Source: Aureibacter tunicatorum (GTDB taxonomy: Bacteria > Bacteroidota > Bacteroidia > Cytophagales > Cyclobacteriaceae). Taken from it: DNA of 61,258 nucleotides. Where the stretch lies: the NCBI RefSeq assembly GCF_036492635.1, contig NZ_AP025310.1:1-61258 (forward strand). The letters are read 5' to 3'. Made by a program: the position numbers and the translations under genes. Within the stretch, counting starts at the first letter, position 1; every line of letters begins with the position of its first letter. Below the pieces are notes generated by a model. That model was not told the DNA's origin, did no database searches, and saw only the letters and a list, made by a program, of their open reading frames with translations. Of the stretch, positions 53,864 to 61,258 are shown piece after piece.

Positions 53864-54427
53864 TTACACAAATAGTACTTTGCAAGTCTTCCCTGCAATT
53901 CTTCGAAGCTCAACCAAGTTTGTGATTGAAGATTTAACGGCTTCGGGGTTATCAATATCAGGAGCAAGTGTTATTACAACTGTGAAGCTGATCAGCTTTT
54001 TGAATAATGAGTTGAATATAAACGTCTTATGAATATTGTTAGATTCAGTATGGATACTGTAATCAAACAAGTAAAAGCTCCTTGCAATATTTTTTTTATA
54101 GTTGTAGATATGATAATTATACAAATCATCTTCTACGAAATTATCGATATCTTCAGGGTATGATGTTCTGAAAGGTATGTTGTATCGAGTATCGATGGTA
54201 ATATTTTGAACCTTATCACCATGATGCTTGACTATCAAAGAACGAATTTCAGAAGCTATAGACTTGAAAATCAACCTATCTTTAACATACTCGAAATCCT
54301 TCAGCGTTTTTTCCATCATCCTAAATACAGGACTCAACGCGGTGTTGATAAATGCTTTCCTCACAGGTGTTCTTAGAAATACTGGAAGGCATTTATCGAC
54401 AAACTTTTTATTAAAACTACTCAGCAT
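53864..54427 (-). CDS. Baseplate-associated protein
   Basis: A 187-residue protein I do not recognise by motif. It lies between the baseplate J-like gene (9-base gap) and the S74 fibre, the place where Mu-like tails carry gp48/gpI, which links the wedge to fibres. The sequence is helical at the start (FRMMEKTLKDFEYVKDRLIF) and ends with beta-forming segments (LISFTVVITLAPDID). Role inferred from order only. Confidence 0.5.
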   Translation of the reverse strand: MLSSFNKKFVDKCLPVFLRTPVRKAFINTALSPVFRMMEKTLKDFEYVKDRLIFKSIASEIRSLIVKHHGDKVQNITIDTRYNIPFRTSYPEDIDNFVEDDLYNYHIYNYKKNIARSFYLFDYSIHTESNNIHKTFIFNSLFKKLISFTVVITLAPDIDNPEAVKSSITNLVELRRIAGKTCKVLFV

Positions 54428-54436
54428 ATACTTAAA

Positions 54437-56176
54437 TTATTTTAATTTTATCGGCAATTCATTTGCGTGTATGCCACTCCAAAATGCATTTTCGATATTG
54501 CTGTTTACATATCTTGAGTTCAACACATCTTGTAGATTGATTTTGTCACCTGAGATGTATTGAGAGTTTTTTGTATTGATCACAAGACGCTCAGTTCTTC
54601 CCAAATATTGACCTTCCAGATCATTTTGCTCTATTTCAGACCTATTAAGTCCAGAAAAGTATATTTGAACATTATCTAATCTGAAAATTTTATTTTCATT
54701 ATCATTAGAGTAAAGCTCATTCTCAGACAATATGCTATTTAATCTATTTCTATACCTTTCCATAAGGTATCTAACATGCTTGATCAAGCTATATCTTGGC
54801 TCTCCCGGAGGGCCTACAGGACCTGGTATTCCTTGAGGGCCTACAGGACCTGGTATTCCTTGAGGGCCTACTGGGCCTGGTGTTCCTTGAGGACCTACAA
54901 GACCTGGTACTCCTTGAGATCCTACTGGGCCTGGAATTCCCGGCTCTCCTCTATCCCCTCTCAAGTAATTCTCATTAGGTCCGTAATTATAAAATTCAGA
55001 ATGGTTGCCAGGGTGCCCGGATAAATAACTGAAATACCTTCTGAGCAGATTATACTTTGATGAGTTTCGGATGATTTCTTGACTAGCTATTTGTCTATCC
55101 GTTTTGATAAAGTTAAGTCTATTATTGACAAATCTTTCAAGTTCATTATAGTCGAACACAGATTTGTAGACAATTCCATTCATGAATTGGTTGATAGAGC
55201 TTTTTACAATATCACTAATTTCTACCTTGCTTATTCCATCCACAAAACTACTGTATTTGACAGTATAGTCCATTTTAAAGTTTGTGGTACTATATAGACT
55301 AATATGTGTGTCTGGCAAGAACGTAAAGCTGTCCATATCGATTTTTACAGATCCAGATGTCGGTTTGTAAAACTCCTTGAAGTATATATAATTCTTATCT
55401 AGATTTTCCTCACCTCCAGGCAAGTATTTTGATTTTTCCAAAACCGGGCTAATGATACCAGGAATAGTTTGCAAAGCGTCTGTTAGCTTTGTCATACTTA
55501 GTATACCTGTTTTACCTAAGCCATTGTCGGAAAAGTCCTCTATTTTTTCAATGATTGCTTGATTTAATATCTGAGGGATATCAATCTCTTCATCACCTTC
55601 AACAAAATCAGAATAATCAAACTCAGGGTCATAATAAATAGCGTATTTCACTTTTATATTATCAGGCTTGCGAGTTACAATATCAATGCTTACGCCAGCA
55701 TATCTTACTTTGTCTTCCATATAAGCCTGAAACTCCAAAAACTTGTCAGACGATACATCAATTCCGCTTTCATTATTGTTTGAAATTTTGATACGCACCA
55801 AGTTATATTCTTCCTCAACAGCGCAATGCTCAATCACTCTTTCACCGGTTTCTGTTACCCAAGTATAGTTCATTACTTGTTCTCTATACCATTCTGCAGT
55901 ACCGGGTATAGCAGCGGCTTTAAGCTTTTCGACTTTGGTCATGAAGACATTCCAAAGTTTTTCATGCGACCATATAGCGAAAGCAACGACCCAGTAAATC
56001 AATTTCCATTCAGCAACTTGACTTGGAGAGTTGGCAGAGACAACCTCTTGACTATAGTCATAGTTTCCGCTATCCTCATTGTCAGTGGGTTCATTGGTGG
56101 TTAGTTGTTTTAGTTCTTTGTAATTTTTTTTATGCCGAACTATTTCATTATAAATCTCAGTTATTTTTCTTGCCAT
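54437..56176 (-). CDS. Baseplate J-like protein with built-in collagen segment
   Basis: A 579-residue protein. The first 360 residues have baseplate wedge (gpJ/gp47-like) features: [36 protein letters not shown], and repeating domains with [20 protein letters not shown]. Residues about 418-470 are a perfect collagen run ([35 protein letters not shown]) encoded by a 27-bp tandem repeat at 54800-54960. Y-positions are almost always Pro or Gln. A globular C-terminal domain follows ([20 protein letters not shown]). A collagen rod fused into a baseplate wedge is unusual; it may project a trimeric arm or tie baseplates together. Confidence 0.72.
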   Translation of the reverse strand: MARKITEIYNEIVRHKKNYKELKQLTTNEPTDNEDSGNYDYSQEVVSANSPSQVAEWKLIYWVVAFAIWSHEKLWNVFMTKVEKLKAAAIPGTAEWYREQVMNYTWVTETGERVIEHCAVEEEYNLVRIKISNNNESGIDVSSDKFLEFQAYMEDKVRYAGVSIDIVTRKPDNIKVKYAIYYDPEFDYSDFVEGDEEIDIPQILNQAIIEKIEDFSDNGLGKTGILSMTKLTDALQTIPGIISPVLEKSKYLPGGEENLDKNYIYFKEFYKPTSGSVKIDMDSFTFLPDTHISLYSTTNFKMDYTVKYSSFVDGISKVEISDIVKSSINQFMNGIVYKSVFDYNELERFVNNRLNFIKTDRQIASQEIIRNSSKYNLLRRYFSYLSGHPGNHSEFYNYGPNENYLRGDRGEPGIPGPVGSQGVPGLVGPQGTPGPVGPQGIPGPVGPQGIPGPVGPPGEPRYSLIKHVRYLMERYRNRLNSILSENELYSNDNENKIFRLDNVQIYFSGLNRSEIEQNDLEGQYLGRTERLVINTKNSQYISGDKINLQDVLNSRYVNSNIENAFWSGIHANELPIKLK

Positions 56177-56229
56177 TTCAGCGTGCGTTAATGGTTAAAA
56201 TTTCGTCTGTTGTTTTGATCAAGCTTTAT

Positions 56230-56547
56230 TTAATTATTGTCCGTAGCTATTTTTACTTTATTTTCCAGATAAAAATTGACGGTTTTTTTACTTTCCTCTT
56301 CTGTCAAATAATTCTTTCTGACATGCACATTTGTATTATAAGGCAAAGCTTCAAATGCAATATCTAGATATCTGAATAGCTCATGATGGCTAGATTGAGT
56401 AGAATCATATAATTCATAAGGGGCATCTGCTATAAGCCCTTGGTTATCTTCCAGCAATGTGAATACATATTCAAGGTCTCCGTATTCTTGCAAGCATATG
56501 TCAAGAATATTTTGAAACTGTTCAGATTTCAGTGTTTTGAGTTCCAT
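56230..56547 (-). CDS. Hypothetical baseplate-operon protein
   Basis: A 105-residue acidic protein (FQNILDICLQEYGDLEYVFT, LLEDNQGLIADAPYELYDST). It lies between the gp25-like and J-like genes. Some Bacteroidota contractile loci have an unassigned small gene at this place. No recognised motif. A strong structured element lies just upstream (56614-56725). Confidence 0.5.
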   Translation of the reverse strand: MELKTLKSEQFQNILDICLQEYGDLEYVFTLLEDNQGLIADAPYELYDSTQSSHHELFRYLDIAFEALPYNTNVHVRKNYLTEEESKKTVNFYLENKVKIATDNN

Positions 56548-56613
56548 TCCTTTCCTGTTTAATTTGTGGCAAAATCGGCGTTTTAATATTAATGATCAAA
56601 AATGCTATTTATG

Positions 56614-56725
56614 GTAACTATGGTGTGCTTTGCAATAAATTAATGAAGCTCTACCATAGATATAATAGAGCTTAAAACTTAAGTCTCCGCAGACATTTTA
56701 TCAGAAGCAGCACACCATGCGTTAC
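56614..56725 (-). ncRNA. Three-way-junction-like structured element in the baseplate operon
   Basis: GTAAC (56614-56618) and ATGGTGTGCT (56620-56629) pair with AGCACACCAT (56709-56718) and GTTAC (56721-56725), a 15-bp closing stem with a small internal loop. Inside are hairpin AAGCTCTA (56646-56653) with TAGAGCTT (56666-56673), and GTCT/AGAC around CCGC (about 56683-56694). The folds fit one RNA with three helices in the minus-strand transcript. No reading frame fills it. Function unknown. Confidence 0.55.
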
Positions 56726-56740
56726 AATCAACTATTAATA

Positions 56741-57046
56741 TCAAGACTTTCGATGTGCATCGATATCTATTTCTCCTTCGGAGTTTATATGCAATGTGTT
56801 TACATTGTAGTTGTCTGATTCCAACTGGATAGACAAATACCTTTTATATTCATGATTCCACATTCCGTTTTTCATCTTTACGATTCTTCCCCCCATTCTT
56901 GGCGCGAATCTGAAATCCCCAGGAGATGCCATTATAATAGTTCTGATGTGATTGTAGTCAGGATCTCCTGTGAACAAATCTCCATTCTTGATTACTAAAT
57001 CGAAGCTTTCATCAGAAATTAGATCTTTATAGTCTTTCATGATCAT
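56741..57046 (-). CDS. gp25-like baseplate wedge protein
   Basis: A 101-residue protein of the size and order of gp25/Afp9-type wedge proteins. FDLVIKNGDLFTGDPDYNHIRTIIMAS resembles the start of Mu gp46/gp25 relatives, where a short beta-strand pair precedes a helix, and GDFRFAPRMGG fits the conserved Arg/Pro-Gly turn. Its start overlaps the end of the hub gene by 4 bases (ATGA type), so they are coupled. A start at Met3 (57040) is also possible. Confidence 0.65.
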   Translation of the reverse strand: MIMKDYKDLISDESFDLVIKNGDLFTGDPDYNHIRTIIMASPGDFRFAPRMGGRIVKMKNGMWNHEYKRYLSIQLESDNYNVNTLHINSEGEIDIDAHRKS

Positions 57047-58125
57047 ATTTTAAGTTTGTGATAACCTTCTTTCAGTTTTTCGTTAGCGTCAAAAGCTAAT
57101 TGGGCTAGCTGAGCGATTTGCTGAATTTCGTAAAACGGTTTAAACTTAATATCTCTGCCAATTTCAAGAGTTTGCCTAATGCCGCTTTGCATATCAAATA
57201 CCGTTTTGACTGAATTTATCAGAAATTCTCCATTATGCTCTTGAGTTTCCTCGTCAGACATATGGATGATATCTCCATGTTGAATGAAAGGTTCTCCTAC
57301 TATCGTAAGATCTCCTGAAAGTCCATCAAACTGGAAGTTTAAAAACTCTTTATAAATCCTGTCAGCCAATTGTTTGATATTCTGGTTATGGGTATCAATA
57401 TTAATGATTTTACCTTCTCCTTTGCCAATATCAAATGTGAAGTTATTATTCTTATGATCTATGCCTGTTACTCTTATTGTCAATGGGAAATCCGTTGAAT
57501 TTTTTGACTCTAGATTATGGCTGACTACATGTCTGCTAAAATCAACAGCGTGTGTGTCATAAAAATTAGGCAGTACTTCAACTTTAAGCTTTCCATCTCT
57601 AAAATAAATATCAAGGCTAAACTCTTTTTTCAAGAATTCGAAAACCTCGTATGCATTTCTGGCATTTATTCTAAGGTGTTTAATGCGTATGTCCGGAAAC
57701 ACTCCACTATCCAATGTGATATTTACAGGCAACATTTTTTTAAAAACAGAAGAGAGAGGCACTTCTATGGGTTCTCCATTAGAATCCGTTTCACCAGCTG
57801 TAAATGGCTTTATATAAAACAATTTGGCTAGGTACATCCCATCCTCTAGGCTAATTTTAAGTAGATCATTTGTATCCACTTTAGTAAGGAAACCGTCAAA
57901 CCTTTTTACTATATTGTCATCATAGCCTAACTTGACAGTTACAATCGAACCTATCTTAAAGAGATCTCCAGACTTAGTCATGTGCTGATTGTACCAGCTC
58001 AATTTTCTGGGGAATTCTATCTCACAGGTATCGCTTAAAGTCTTTCTATCTGAATTTATAGAAATATTTTTCACTTGATCGATAACATGCCCATTTATAT
58101 TGATTTCACATTTTACTTCTTTCAT
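57043..58125 (-). CDS. Baseplate hub protein (gpD/gp27-like)
   Basis: A 360-residue hub that links tube and spike. It starts with a beta-barrel domain (CEININGHVIDQVKNISINS, IGSIVTVKLGYDDNIVKRFDGFL) and contains INARNAYEVFEFLKKEFSLDIYFRD, typical of phage D/gp27 hub proteins. The third domain (VVGEPFIQHGDIIHMSDEE, GEFLINSVKTVFDMQSGIRQ) is also of hub type. It lies between the 180-residue tube-like gene and the gp25-like gene, the usual eCIS/Mu order. Confidence 0.8.
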   Translation of the reverse strand: MKEVKCEININGHVIDQVKNISINSDRKTLSDTCEIEFPRKLSWYNQHMTKSGDLFKIGSIVTVKLGYDDNIVKRFDGFLTKVDTNDLLKISLEDGMYLAKLFYIKPFTAGETDSNGEPIEVPLSSVFKKMLPVNITLDSGVFPDIRIKHLRINARNAYEVFEFLKKEFSLDIYFRDGKLKVEVLPNFYDTHAVDFSRHVVSHNLESKNSTDFPLTIRVTGIDHKNNNFTFDIGKGEGKIINIDTHNQNIKQLADRIYKEFLNFQFDGLSGDLTIVGEPFIQHGDIIHMSDEETQEHNGEFLINSVKTVFDMQSGIRQTLEIGRDIKFKPFYEIQQIAQLAQLAFDANEKLKEGYHKLKI

Positions 58126-58137
58126 AATTCAAATGTA

Positions 58138-58680
58138 TTATAATAGTTCAACAGGCTTGTCGCTGGTGCAAGTCATAGAAAATGTCTGAATATTTGTATA
58201 TCCTTGTTTATCACTTTGTCGAATCTCATAAGAATTGACAACTAGATTATATATCTTGAACAGTGACAAAAATGGCGATGATACATCCAAAGAATTTTTA
58301 GCCTGGCATAATGATATAAGCTCACTCACTTCCTTGGTAGGGTATGTGTTATCTTTTTCATTAATAATAGCCCCTTTGATTGTTACGCTGAAATCTCCTT
58401 CAGACAAGAATTCCTTAAATGTGCCTGACTTGCCCAAAATTGGCGTTTGAGCGATATTGTTGTTCCCTGTAATATCAATTACTACTGTGTCCAATGACAT
58501 GCTGATGCCTGTTCCGGATTTATCAGTTATTATCAACCTTGAGAAGACTGGCGTGCCAAGCATGCTGACTTCATTTTCAGTAAATACTTGATCAACAACT
58601 TGATCGGCATCAAAATTAAATGCTTTGGGCTTAAGGCCTTTCAGTCCTAATTGATCTAATACGATTTGATATTTGCTCAT
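58138..58680 (-). CDS. Tube-like / hub-associated protein (DUF6046-like)
   Basis: A 180-residue protein with beta-strand-rich sequence (SRLIITDKSGTGISMSLDTVVIDI, FSVTIKGAIINEKD) that I tentatively place near DUF6046 of Bacteroidota tail-like elements. Between the tape-measure-like protein and the hub, eCIS loci encode tube-initiator or adaptor proteins, so it may join the tube to the hub. Lys-Leu rich start (LDQLGLKGLKPKAFNF). Confidence 0.5.
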   Translation of the reverse strand: MSKYQIVLDQLGLKGLKPKAFNFDADQVVDQVFTENEVSMLGTPVFSRLIITDKSGTGISMSLDTVVIDITGNNNIAQTPILGKSGTFKEFLSEGDFSVTIKGAIINEKDNTYPTKEVSELISLCQAKNSLDVSSPFLSLFKIYNLVVNSYEIRQSDKQGYTNIQTFSMTCTSDKPVELL

Positions 58681-58707
58681 ATTTGTTAATGTTTTCTTTT
58701 GCGCCTT

Positions 58708-60087
58708 TTATATTACCTCTCTCAATGCATCCATTAAGACTTTTTCAATTGTCTGTTTGATGATATATTGATCTTGACGGACTTCCTGAACATTGATATT
58801 GATATTATCCACCAGTGTTTGAATTTCAATCGATGAATTCTTGTTCTTCGTGTTATACTTTTCTTCTTTGGAAGTATGAACCTTTCGTATGTCCCTACTG
58901 ATACTCGATAACGAGCCGTTAAAACTCGCAGTGTTTGAATAATTATTCGACGAAAACATTGAAGCGTTTTTTTGAGAGTAATCCAACTTACTTACCTCCA
59001 ATGCTTGATCATGCTCGTTGAAATTATTCAAGTTGCTTTGGATATTTACTGAGTCAAACATATGGTTCAATGTTTTTCCCGTAGCTATATTAGCAATGTT
59101 GTTATCATTGATCTCTACTTGAGAAGTCAATGAAGATTTAGCTAAATTAGTCAATGAAGAAAGACTGTTTTTAGCAAAGTAAGAGTTAGCTAGGCTATTT
59201 GTCAGGTTGGACTTGCCAATCGCTGTGCTCTGATTTGTTAAGCTGACGTTTTCAGCTTCAATATATTGAATTCCATTCGAATCTGGATTAATACTTTTAG
59301 CAATAGAATAAGTTTCGTTCCTCTTTTGAGAATTATTATGGTTTTCACTAAAAGCCAAAGAGTCGGATACACTGAATAGGCTGTTTTTATTTAATTGAAA
59401 AATAGACTCCAGTGACTTGACATTATTATCGTTCTCTATTGTGCTGTTGTCAATGTTTTGAAACGGCTTATTGAGAGTCTCTGACTTATAAGATTTCAGT
59501 TGATTTACCTCACTATCATTATTTAACTTACTGCTATTATTGCTTAAAACCTGATTCCATTCAACAAGTGAGTTCGATTTATTTGAATTGCTTAAATAAT
59601 GAACAGAAGAAGGTCGAGTATTTGACAGCGCCTCATTGAGTTTCAATATCGAAGATGAACCAAAGTCTGATAGTTTTTTGTTTTTAGTGAAATAATCAAC
59701 ATTTGAAAATCCCCATGAATTTATACTTTCCGAATGATCATTTGACTCATCTTTGATGAATGTATTTTTTATTGCAGCATTTTCTAATGAATTTTTACTT
59801 ATGTTTTTAACATTATAAAGTAAATCATTAATGTGATTGACATTGGAAATGTTATTGTAAACCTGTTGGCTAAGCTCATCATCATTTGTTTCATTTCCAT
59901 GGAATAACAAATCGAAGTTTTGATCATGGATCTCACTTTTTTTAAAAGCCCAAAGAAAGGCACATTTCTCTACTATATTGAAGAGCAGATGCGACTTTGG
60001 GAAAAAATGAGATAAACCGGAGGGGGTTACCCATTCCCATGATGCTATTCCATTTCGTTTTCTTGATTTTGATTTTTTAGTACCCAT
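58708..60087 (-). CDS. Tape-measure-like protein
   Basis: A 459-residue protein, Ser/Asn-rich, with low complexity and many short helices (IFQLNKNSLFSVSDSLAFSE, SSLTNLAKSSLTSQ). The basic N-terminus (MGTKKSKSRKRNGIASW) overlaps the frameshifted end of the tail chaperone by 43 bases, just as tape measure genes follow G/GT in phage. The C-terminal helix (VDNINVNVQ-like DNININVQEVRQDQYIIKQT) could sit at the hub. By length alone it would set a short tube. The assignment rests on gene order; composition is unusual for the family. Confidence 0.6.
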   Translation of the reverse strand: MGTKKSKSRKRNGIASWEWVTPSGLSHFFPKSHLLFNIVEKCAFLWAFKKSEIHDQNFDLLFHGNETNDDELSQQVYNNISNVNHINDLLYNVKNISKNSLENAAIKNTFIKDESNDHSESINSWGFSNVDYFTKNKKLSDFGSSSILKLNEALSNTRPSSVHYLSNSNKSNSLVEWNQVLSNNSSKLNNDSEVNQLKSYKSETLNKPFQNIDNSTIENDNNVKSLESIFQLNKNSLFSVSDSLAFSENHNNSQKRNETYSIAKSINPDSNGIQYIEAENVSLTNQSTAIGKSNLTNSLANSYFAKNSLSSLTNLAKSSLTSQVEINDNNIANIATGKTLNHMFDSVNIQSNLNNFNEHDQALEVSKLDYSQKNASMFSSNNYSNTASFNGSLSSISRDIRKVHTSKEEKYNTKNKNSSIEIQTLVDNININVQEVRQDQYIIKQTIEKVLMDALREVI

Positions 60088-60523
60088 ACCAATTCATGCC
60101 ATCTCATGGCGTAATCTTCATCATTTAATTCATCAGGATCAATTTTAAAGTGATATCGAAGCAAAGCATCCATTTTCCTGAGCTGGTCGCTTTGCTCTCT
60201 TTCATCAACGTGCCATCGATTTAAATTTTTTTTAAAACCCCTTGTCTAAACGATACCAAAGGCTCTAATGCCGAACAAGCTCCCAACAATAACTCGTCAT
60301 CGTTAAGAATTTCTTCATCGCCGTGCATCCAGCAATTTTTAAGCAATAATTCATAGGCTCCTAAAGGATCAGCGCCAACTTTGCTTAAAAAAGCCGCAAG
60401 AACTTTTCGCGATGGTTTTTTTAGAAATCCTGTTGCCACATCTCCTTCCTGAGACGATCTTGGAACTTGGATCTCATATACCTTTTCAGCATCCTTTTTG
60501 ATTTCATTCGATTTGTTATTCAT
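60045..60523 (-). CDS. Tail assembly chaperone, long form by -1 frameshift
   Basis: The 100-residue frame at 60221-60523 ends at VLKKI. It contains the slippery heptamer A-AAA-AAA (8-base A run on the minus strand, 60226-60233). A slip of -1 joins it to an open frame of 60 codons (NLNRWHVDEREQSDQLRKMD onward) that ends at 60045 inside the tape-measure start. This is the layout of the lambda G/GT and Mu gp41/42 chaperones, giving about 159 residues. The extension has no start of its own. Frameshifting is inferred from the sequence. Confidence 0.7.
60221..60523 (-). CDS. Tail assembly chaperone, short form
   Basis: A 100-residue protein (EIQVPRSSQEGDVATGFLKK, RKVLAAFLSKVGADPLGAYE, ACSALEPLVSFRQGVL) whose size and composition fit the short G-type tail assembly chaperones. 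It lies between sheath 1 and the tape-measure-like gene. The long form shares this N-terminus. Such chaperones keep tape measure protein soluble until the tube grows around it. Confidence 0.7.
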   Translation of the reverse strand: MNNKSNEIKKDAEKVYEIQVPRSSQEGDVATGFLKKPSRKVLAAFLSKVGADPLGAYELLLKNCWMHGDEEILNDDELLLGACSALEPLVSFRQGVLKKI

Positions 60524-60543
60524 GGTTATTGTGGTTTAAGTTG

Positions 60544-61258
60544 TTATAGTTTGTGGGAATAAGTAAAATTGATATTTATATATCTAGCTGTTCCTCTAGG
60601 TACTATTTCATAAGTAAAGTCCAGCTTAGTTCCTTCAGTGTTTGTCAGAAATTGCTGGTCTCTTTCTTGAATGCTATTGAACGTTCTGCTGCCGATCACT
60701 CCATTATCTGTCAAGCTTAATGAATAATCGGATATTTCGCCTTTTCGCTTCATATCTTCAAGCGGTCGACTCATTTTGTTTATGATTCCTTTTTGACTGT
60801 CCTTGGTTAGAGAATAATCAAGGGTTAAATCATTGAGCTCATTCACTTTGATTCGATATTCCACATCTCTGCTGGCATATTTCAATCGCTCTTCAAGCAA
60901 TCTCTTAGATTTTTGCGTGCTTCTTAACTCTTCAATAGACATAGGAATATCATCATTTTGACTATCATCCATACATAACTTCGAATCACTGAAATAAGCG
61001 CCTTCATCTCCCACTAACTTCCGTAAAAATATATACGATCTGTCAGCAAGGGCATCTAATTCAGACCTGCTATAAGAATTATAATCTCGACCATTAGAGA
61101 ATCCGATACTTTTAAATTCATTTCCTCTGGAAATATTAAATTTCTTCACCCAACCGATATGCTCATTTACCTTAGCTTTGCTTATCGTTCCAAGCATTGT
61201 CCCTATGCATCCATGCCGTGTGTTCGGAATAAAAGCACTTCCATCTCCTGTTAATAAT
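60544..61258 (-). CDS. Contractile sheath protein, C-terminal part (same gene as 1-1109)
   Basis: The frame is open from the right edge of the window to a stop at 60544. It contains KVNEHIGWVKKFN, the counterpart of VHENIGWVQKFN in the other two sheaths, and a C-terminus FTYEIVPRGTARYININFTY, equivalent to their VLKLVPVGVAREIQVKIGF. The first complete codon of this part is preceded by one base that completes GAA with the last two bases of the left-edge part. Joined to 1-1109 the gene is exactly 608 codons including the stop, so base 61258 and base 1 are adjacent in the real molecule. Confidence 0.9.
   Translation of the reverse strand, partial: LLTGDGSAFIPNTRHGCIGTMLGTISKAKVNEHIGWVKKFNISRGNEFKSIGFSNGRDYNSYSRSELDALADRSYIFLRKLVGDEGAYFSDSKLCMDDSQNDDIPMSIEELRSTQKSKRLLEERLKYASRDVEYRIKVNELNDLTLDYSLTKDSQKGIINKMSRPLEDMKRKGEISDYSLSLTDNGVIGSRTFNSIQERDQQFLTNTEGTKLDFTYEIVPRGTARYININFTYSHKL

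Noticed and set aside
1-61258. Tailed prophage or phage-plasmid
   Set aside because: No capsid, portal, terminase, protease or head-completion gene was seen, whereas the AAA+ ATPase, LRR protein, PAAR-like tip and giant cargo toxins fit an eCIS.

Overview
The window looks like a complete circular plasmid of 61,258 bp from a Bacteroidota bacterium, probably of the Cytophagales type; the lineage is inferred from gene families, AT-richness and the promoter style. The evidence for circularity is direct. A sheath gene that starts at 1109 on the minus strand runs off the left edge, and its C-terminus lies at the right edge (61258 down to 60544). Joined, the two parts make one uninterrupted reading frame of exactly 608 codons. 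The molecule has its own replication module (Rep_3-type initiator at 22588-23817 with eight iterons spaced 21/22 bp at 23904-24059) and a ParA/ParB partition pair (39245-40847) with a 25-bp palindrome inside parB that could be parS. No capsid, portal, terminase, tRNA, rRNA or CRISPR was seen.

Most of the plasmid encodes an extracellular contractile injection system (eCIS), a headless phage-tail-like machine. A long minus-strand operon crosses the numbering origin. It runs from a small membrane/coiled-coil protein (5113) through two sheath paralogs, the tube, a third sheath, a tail-assembly chaperone with a probable programmed -1 frameshift, a tape-measure-like protein, a tube/hub protein, the hub, a gp25-like protein, a baseplate-J-like protein and fibre proteins, to a terminator near 50.7 kb. 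The tail terminator, AAA+ ATPase, PAAR-like tip, leucine-rich-repeat protein and gpV-like spike sit in short transcription units between 5.4 and 20.3 kb. Two very large proteins (12473-17635 and 34393-38970) carry the hydrophobic/coiled core typical of eCIS cargo, followed by unrelated, more AT-rich C-terminal toxin modules. Each has a candidate immunity gene directly downstream. The second toxin is followed by an array of HEAT-like and ankyrin putative immunity genes and toxin remnants (30.1-34.4 kb).

The most striking feature is a collagen theme. Five structural proteins (a 1980-residue fibre, three short fibres and the baseplate J-like protein) contain Gly-X-Y repeats rich in Pro and Lys at the Y position. 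The same plasmid encodes a prolyl-4-hydroxylase-like enzyme (18684-19334, coupled to the spike gene), a protein colinear with the catalytic domain of animal procollagen-lysine hydroxylase (41841-42476), and a GT25 enzyme resembling animal collagen galactosyltransferase (41045-41788). A GT4 glycosyltransferase lies in another unit (9549-10505). Together they suggest an animal-style collagen modification pathway that decorates the fibres of a bacterial injection machine.

Other content includes two paralogous two-gene modules (winged-helix protein plus partner), divergent control regions with phased ATTATCA repeats, a putative lysis/release cassette downstream of the long fibre, a structured RNA candidate near the origin, a secreted metalloprotease, an AraC-type regulator, lipoproteins and a decayed transposase.
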